In this document: positions 15,276 to 18,640 of the stretch, in pieces
How the letters are laid out: each line of letters starts with the position of its first letter
Position numbering within the stretch: position 1 is the stretch's first letter
NCBI GenBank assembly: GCA_017828835.1
Contig: JAGAEK010000060.1
Location: 1-18,640 of the forward strand
Reading direction: 5' to 3'
From: Oscillospiraceae bacterium
GTDB lineage: Bacteria > Bacillota > Clostridia > Oscillospirales > Ruminococcaceae
DNA: 18,640 bases
The notes under the pieces: model-generated
The model's input: the letters and a program-made list of their open reading frames with translations, nothing else
What the model was told of the DNA's origin: nothing
Database searches by the model: none
Program-made: the position numbers and the translations under genes

Positions 15276-15292
15276 GCTCCGTTCCGCGGAGC
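15276..15292. terminator. GC-rich hairpin between the DUF1540 gene and yraN
   Basis: GCTCCG (15276-15281) pairs perfectly with CGGAGC (15287-15292) around a 5-nt loop, in the 26-nt gap between the two convergent stop codons. No clear T-run follows on either strand, so its strength as a terminator is uncertain. Confidence 0.4.
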
Positions 15293-15682
15293 TCATACAT
15301 AAAGTTCGAGTCCGTCTGCTGAAAAAGCGTTTTTGAAATATTCGAATTCAGGAGAGGCGAACTCACCTGATTTTTTGATCTCGATTGCAAAAATATCAAA
15401 TCTTGGCTGCAGATCGCATCCGTATTTGACGATGTAATCGACGGCGGTTTTTATGATTTTCGCTCTTTTTGATTTACTTACGGATTCGAGAGGGGAGACA
15501 ATAGAGCCGTTTTTTCGCAGTTTGACTTCGACGAAAGCGATATAGTTTTCGTCGGCTGCGATTATATCGATCTCGCCGTAGCGCGAGTGATAATTGCGGG
15601 CGAGGATCTTATAGCCGTTTTTTTCGAGAAAGTCCGCGGCAAAAGTTTCGCCGCTGTAGCCGGTGGCGGTAAAGCTGCTCAT
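15293..15682 (-). CDS. YraN/UPF0102 family nuclease-like protein
   Basis: A 129-residue protein. The core RNYHSRYGEIDIIAADENYIAFVEVKLR holds the E-D-ExK pattern (Glu37, Asp39, Glu52-Val-Lys54) of the restriction-endonuclease-like fold. The YraN family is found widely beside rnhB and is thought to act on DNA or Holliday-junction-like structures, but its role is poorly defined. Start ATG at 15682, with AAAGGG about 9 nt upstream, 4 nt after the rnhB stop. It is the last gene of the rbgA-rnhB-yraN operon. Confidence 0.9.
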   Translation of the reverse strand: MSSFTATGYSGETFAADFLEKNGYKILARNYHSRYGEIDIIAADENYIAFVEVKLRKNGSIVSPLESVSKSKRAKIIKTAVDYIVKYGCDLQPRFDIFAIEIKKSGEFASPEFEYFKNAFSADGLELYV

Positions 15683-15686
15683 ACGA

Positions 15687-16289
15687 TCAACCCTTTGAGG
15701 AAAGATTTTTCAAAAAAGTTTTTCTGTGTACGTCCGATATACCGTATTTTAATATAGCATTATAATGAGCGGCAGTGGGATAACCTTTGTGCTGATCGAA
15801 ACCGTACTGCGGATATTTTTCGTGGAGCGAGAGCATAAATCGGTCACGCTCTACCTTGGCGAGTATTGAAGCGGCGGCGATAGAAGCTGAAAGGGAGTCG
15901 CCTTTGATTATCGGACGGGAAGGTATCTTGTCGAAATCCGTGGTTTTATTGCCGTCGACGAGTATAATATCGGGCCTTATTCCGAGCCCGAGTACGGCGC
16001 GTTTCATTGCAAGAAGAGATGCGTTGAGTATGTTTATTTCGTCTATGATCTTTTCGTCGACCGATTCTATACGGTAAGCGAGCGCGGAGGTCTTGATTTT
16101 TTCATAAAGCTCGTCCCGCTTTCGGGCGGATAATTTTTTTGAGTCGTTTATACCGTCGATTTGCATATTGGGATCAAGTATGACGGCGGCGGCAAAAACA
16201 GGACCCGCAAGAGGACCGCGGCCGGCTTCATCGGTACCGCATACGATCTTTCCGGGGTAATTGTCGGAATCAAAAGTCAAAATACTCAT
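15687..16289 (-). CDS. rnhB: Ribonuclease HII
   Basis: A 200-residue enzyme that removes RNA from RNA-DNA hybrids and single ribonucleotides from DNA. Active-site acids are visible: Asp20-Glu21 in GTDEAGRGPLAGPV, Asp112 in LVDGN and, further on, Asp149 in AKVERDRF. The KGDS motif and GYPTAAHYNAI, typical of type 2 RNase H, are present. The ATG overlaps the rbgA stop in an ATGA arrangement (16286-16289), with AGGAGG about 12 nt upstream, so translation is coupled. Length is normal for the family. Confidence 0.95.
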   Translation of the reverse strand: MSILTFDSDNYPGKIVCGTDEAGRGPLAGPVFAAAVILDPNMQIDGINDSKKLSARKRDELYEKIKTSALAYRIESVDEKIIDEINILNASLLAMKRAVLGLGIRPDIILVDGNKTTDFDKIPSRPIIKGDSLSASIAAASILAKVERDRFMLSLHEKYPQYGFDQHKGYPTAAHYNAILKYGISDVHRKTFLKNLSSKG

Positions 16290-17173
16290 TTTGAACGGTT
16301 ACCTCCTGAAATTTCAGGTAATTCGAGGGTTATTTTCCCGAGTTTACCTCCTCGAAACTCATCGAGAAGCATGATCGAAGCTCTTTCGAAATCAGGTATT
16401 CCTCCGGGCAGGAGCATACCGCGCTTTTTGGCGATCAGATTTATAATACCTTCTTCGTCGAGGCCGGAAGACTCGTTTGAAAATCCGTAACGTTCGGAAA
16501 GAAGGAGAGGATATTTTTGCGAAAGAAGCGAGACGAGGCGCATCGCAAGTGCCTGGGTATCTATTATATCGTCTTTGACGGCGCCGGTAAACGCAAGCAG
16601 TTCACCTATATTCTTGTCCTCGAATTTGGGCATCAGGACTCCGGGCATATCCAGAAGTGCCATACCGTTTTCAAGGTTTACCCACTGTTTCCCGCGGGTA
16701 ACGCCGGGACGGTCTTCGACCTTTGTTCTGCGTGAGCCCGCCATACGGTTGATAAACGAAGATTTTCCCGAGTTCGGTATACCGACGGCCATCATTCTCA
16801 GAGGTTTGCCGGACATCCCTTTTTCGGCGCGTTTTTTCAGTTCGTCAGCAAGCAGTTCTCTTACTGTGGGAACGACGCGGGAAATACCCTTTCCGCTTTT
16901 ACAGTCTACGGCAAGAGCTGTTATTCCGATACTTTTTAAAAATGCGAGCCACTTTGCTGTGGCATCAGGGTCCGCAAGATCGCATTTGTTCAGCAAAACG
17001 AGCCGCGGCTTTTTACCGATGATATTTCCGAGATCCGGATTGCGGCTGCTTTGAGGGATCCTTGCGTCGCGAATTTCTATAACGATATCGACAAGGTAAA
17101 GATTTTCTTGGATTAGGCGCCTTGTTTTCGCCATATGTCCGGGAAACCAGTTTATATTAGTTTTATTATCCAT
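16286..17173 (-). CDS. rbgA: Ribosome biogenesis GTPase A (RbgA/YlqF)
   Basis: A 295-residue circularly permuted GTPase. G4 NKCD (62-65) comes before G1 GIPNSGKSS (131-139), then PGVTRG (G2) and DMPG (G3, 175-178). The N-terminal INWFPGHMAKTRR is diagnostic of RbgA, which acts late in 50S subunit assembly. I start at 17173 because GGAG lies 8 nt upstream and the family begins at this point; an in-frame start eight codons earlier (17197) would overlap the ribosome binding site and the promoter. It is the first gene of the operon with rnhB and yraN. Confidence 0.95.
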   Translation of the reverse strand: MDNKTNINWFPGHMAKTRRLIQENLYLVDIVIEIRDARIPQSSRNPDLGNIIGKKPRLVLLNKCDLADPDATAKWLAFLKSIGITALAVDCKSGKGISRVVPTVRELLADELKKRAEKGMSGKPLRMMAVGIPNSGKSSFINRMAGSRRTKVEDRPGVTRGKQWVNLENGMALLDMPGVLMPKFEDKNIGELLAFTGAVKDDIIDTQALAMRLVSLLSQKYPLLLSERYGFSNESSGLDEEGIINLIAKKRGMLLPGGIPDFERASIMLLDEFRGGKLGKITLELPEISGGNRSK

Positions 17174-17196
17174 AGGAATCACTCCATTTCTAATCA

Positions 17197-17205
17197 ATTA
17201 TAGCA
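17197..17205 (-). promoter_or_regulatory. Extended -10 promoter of rbgA-rnhB-yraN
   Basis: On the minus strand TGC-TATAAT (plus 17197-17205) is an exact -10 box with the TGn extension, about 24 bp before the rbgA ATG. No good -35 is seen, as is common with extended -10 promoters. It lies just downstream of the terminator of the ATP-grasp gene. Confidence 0.5.
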
Positions 17206-17206
17206 T

Positions 17207-17237
17207 AAAAAAGACGAAATTTAGTATAGTTTCGTCT
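17207..17237 (-). terminator. Intrinsic terminator after the ATP-grasp gene
   Basis: AGACGAAA (17212-17219) and TTTCGTCT (17230-17237) form a perfect 8-bp stem with a 10-nt loop. On the minus strand it is followed by a T-run (A-run 17207-17212 on plus); on plus it is followed by ATTTTT. It isolates rbgA from the AT-rich gene upstream. Confidence 0.75.
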
Positions 17238-17339
17238 ATTTTTAAGTCATTTTTATCAGGGTTAGTTATTGCAACATCAATTTTTAGTTACAGTTTCCAG
17301 GTCATATGGTAAATCATAATATCTTAATTTTACGATTGT

Positions 17340-18155
17340 TTATAACATATTATTAAAGGCATTTATTAAATCTGTCATAAATACTTCTCTAGTTTCTTCA
17401 TCTAATTCTAATACTGATAAATATGGATTTAAATCTTCAAGTTCTACCAATAATAATTTTCCATCTTGTGTTCTACAAGCATCTACTCTTTGGATACCAT
17501 TTTTTATTCCATTCCATTTTATAAATTTTTGAGCAAATTCTATATCTTCATTAGTAAAATTATATTTTTCTAATTTCCATCTTTGTTCTTTATTTGGTGC
17601 ATATAAAGCATATTCTAACTTATCATTAATAAAGTAAAATGATACTTCATATTTAAAATCAATTGCAGGTTGTATTAAAGTAGTTCCATTTGTTAAATCT
17701 CTTTCCATTAATTCTTCCTTTGTTAGAAACTCAAGACCAATTGAATCAGCACCATCCTTAGGTTTGATAACATATCTATCTACATTTGGTAGTAAATCAA
17801 TATTTTCAATTGTATCTATTGTAGGAATAACAGGGTATTTTTCTAATGTCAAATCTAGCAAATATTGTTTTCCTCTCATATCTGCTTTTCCTGTAAACTC
17901 ATTAAAAATTTTTAAATTATTTGTTTTTACTCTATCTACAAATGAATTATAAATATCTTTAAACCCACTTACTCCTCCTGTATTTCTAAACACAATTAAA
18001 TCAACATTATTTTCAAAACTTTCCGAATTTTTTGGATTGCATAATACAACATCAAAATAATCTTTTAGTTTTCCAGTTATATAAATATCTTCTTCACAAT
18101 AATTTCTTCCTTTTGCTTCATAATATAAATCTGTTAAATATAATATTTTTTTCAT
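17340..18155 (-). CDS. ATP-grasp-like protein of unknown substrate, AT-rich
   Basis: A 271-residue protein. I read it as ATP-grasp from the layout: an N-terminal alpha/beta region (KKILYLTDLYYEAKGRNYC), the nucleotide-binding segment YVIKPKDGADSIGLEFL (Lys131, Lys133), and a C-terminal metal-ligand pattern IQRVDACR...LLLVELEDLNPYLSV (Asp225, Glu238/240, Asn243). RimK and glutathione-synthetase-like ligases share this plan, joining an acid to an amine using ATP. The substrate is unknown and no partner gene is present. Its codons are almost all A/T-ending, unlike every other gene here, which suggests recent transfer from an AT-rich relative. Start ATG at 18155, with AGGTGA about 5 nt upstream; a GTG at 18164 overlaps that site. 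Alternative: a member of an unnamed family with only a distant ATP-grasp relation. Confidence 0.65.
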   Translation of the reverse strand: MKKILYLTDLYYEAKGRNYCEEDIYITGKLKDYFDVVLCNPKNSESFENNVDLIVFRNTGGVSGFKDIYNSFVDRVKTNNLKIFNEFTGKADMRGKQYLLDLTLEKYPVIPTIDTIENIDLLPNVDRYVIKPKDGADSIGLEFLTKEELMERDLTNGTTLIQPAIDFKYEVSFYFINDKLEYALYAPNKEQRWKLEKYNFTNEDIEFAQKFIKWNGIKNGIQRVDACRTQDGKLLLVELEDLNPYLSVLELDEETREVFMTDLINAFNNML

Positions 18156-18240
18156 TTTAATCACCTATATAATTTTATCATAAATCTATTCATTTTTATT
18201 TGTTAATATTTGCTTGCAATACTACTATATTATGTTTGAT

Positions 18241-18640
18241 TAAGTCTGTATGACAGGCATTGCCTGACAAAAAATCCGACGAGGCTCTTACAACTGACTT
18301 GCTATAAAATCTAAGTTCTAAAGAACTTGATTTTATACGCAATCTGCGCATACTTCATTTCTAAGCCTCATTTTATTCGGCAAGAACTGAAGCATCGCGA
18401 CCTTTCGGTCGCTATCTTGAACTTGTGATTCATTATAAATATTAATCACTCCCAAAGGAGTGATTAATATTTATGGTGGGACGGACGAGGCTGTCTTGGA
18501 ATTTTTGCGTTAAACGGGACTACAGTTTTTCTTTTCACAAACTTCGTTTGTTCCAAAGAAAAGACTTTCGCCCTCTGCAAAAATTCCGCTCGAACTAATA
18601 CAGGTTTTCAACCTGTGGAGTTCTCACCTCGTACACTCCG
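18241..18640. repeat. Hairpin-dense non-coding region to the right edge
   Basis: No convincing gene lies in 18165-18640. From about 18250 the sequence is a chain of inverted repeats: CAGG/CCTG (18254-18266); TATAAAATC-t-AAGTTC with GAACTT-GATTTTATA (18303-18337); TATaCGCA/TGCGcATA just after it; GCGACC/GGTCGC with loop TTTC (18397-18412); a perfect 18-bp arm pair with loop CAAA (18435-18474); GGAATTTTTGC/GCAAAAATTCC (18498-18508 and 18577-18587) enclosing a long hairpin (18524-18566); and ACAGGTT/AACCTGT (18600-18616). Larger stems close groups of these: GAGGCT/AGCCTC (18281-18286 and 18364-18369) and ACGAGG/CCTCGT (18485-18490 and 18627-18632). GACGAGGCT occurs twice. It could be a structured RNA, a palindrome-rich mobile element or an attachment region; it runs off the window. 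Confidence 0.6.
18435..18474. repeat. Perfect 18-bp inverted repeat with 4-nt loop
   Basis: ATAAATATTAATCACTCC (18435-18452) and its exact complement (18457-18474) flank CAAA. Neither strand has a T-run after it, so it is not a standard terminator. It lies at the centre of the hairpin-dense region, between its two larger stem-closed units. Confidence 0.85.

Noticed and set aside
15116..15322. 68-codon open frame overlapping the DUF1540 gene in another frame
   Set aside because: Arg-rich with no family resemblance, while the overlapping 58-residue frame has a ribosome binding site and a recognisable cysteine pattern.
18591..18640. End of a minus-strand protein gene entering from the right edge (GVYEVRTPQVENLY then stop)
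   Set aside because: Only about 16 codons are visible and the stretch consists largely of an inverted repeat (18600-18616), so coding is not supported.
18165..18640. CRISPR array
   Set aside because: The repeated words are inverted and of different sequence; there is no regular direct repeat with equal spacers.

Overview
The window looks like a chromosomal segment of an anaerobic Gram-positive bacterium, most likely an uncultured member of the Clostridia. The reasons are the electron-bifurcating-type NfnAB pair, a DUF1540 protein, a DUF4368-type serine recombinase, RbgA, the tig-clpP-clpX-lon cluster, and strong AGGAGG-type ribosome binding sites. Species cannot be named from the sequence alone. 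Most of the window has moderate GC. The last gene (17340-18155) is strikingly AT-rich and stands apart.

Layout, left to right. Positions 1-458 hold the 3' end of a large serine recombinase, the edge of a mobile element. It abuts a tRNA-Pro(TGG) gene with its own strong terminator, and a PHP-domain phosphoesterase gene directly upstream of the tRNA (both minus strand). Divergent from these is a three-gene ABC importer of the nitrate/sulfonate/thiamine-precursor (NMT1/THI5-like) class: ATPase, permease, lipoprotein. Next, under a near-consensus promoter wrapped in a 21-nt inverted repeat, come nfnA and nfnB (4248-6489), then a membrane-anchored HtrA-type serine protease (6632-7918).

After a bidirectional terminator, everything to about 14.2 kb is minus strand and devoted to protein quality control: trigger factor (tig), clpP, clpX, a terminator, then lon. 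The tig gene carries a single-base frameshift near 14010 and encodes an unusual C-terminal tail of about 107 residues rich in Lys, Ala, Pro and Thr, built partly from 51-bp tandem repeats. Together with HtrA, about 8 kb is concerned with folding and proteolysis. Upstream are a metallophosphoesterase, a 58-residue cysteine-rich DUF1540 protein, and a tightly packed minus-strand operon rbgA-rnhB-yraN (overlap of 4 nt, then a 4-nt gap) for ribosome assembly and nucleic-acid maintenance.

The right end (17.3-18.64 kb) differs: an AT-rich ATP-grasp-like gene of unknown substrate, then about 475 bp without a convincing gene but packed with perfect or near-perfect hairpins. These nest inside two larger closing stems that reuse the word GACGAGGCT. 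This looks like a horizontally acquired or mobile structured element and is the least ordinary part of the window. I found no CRISPR array, no rRNA and no intact transposase.
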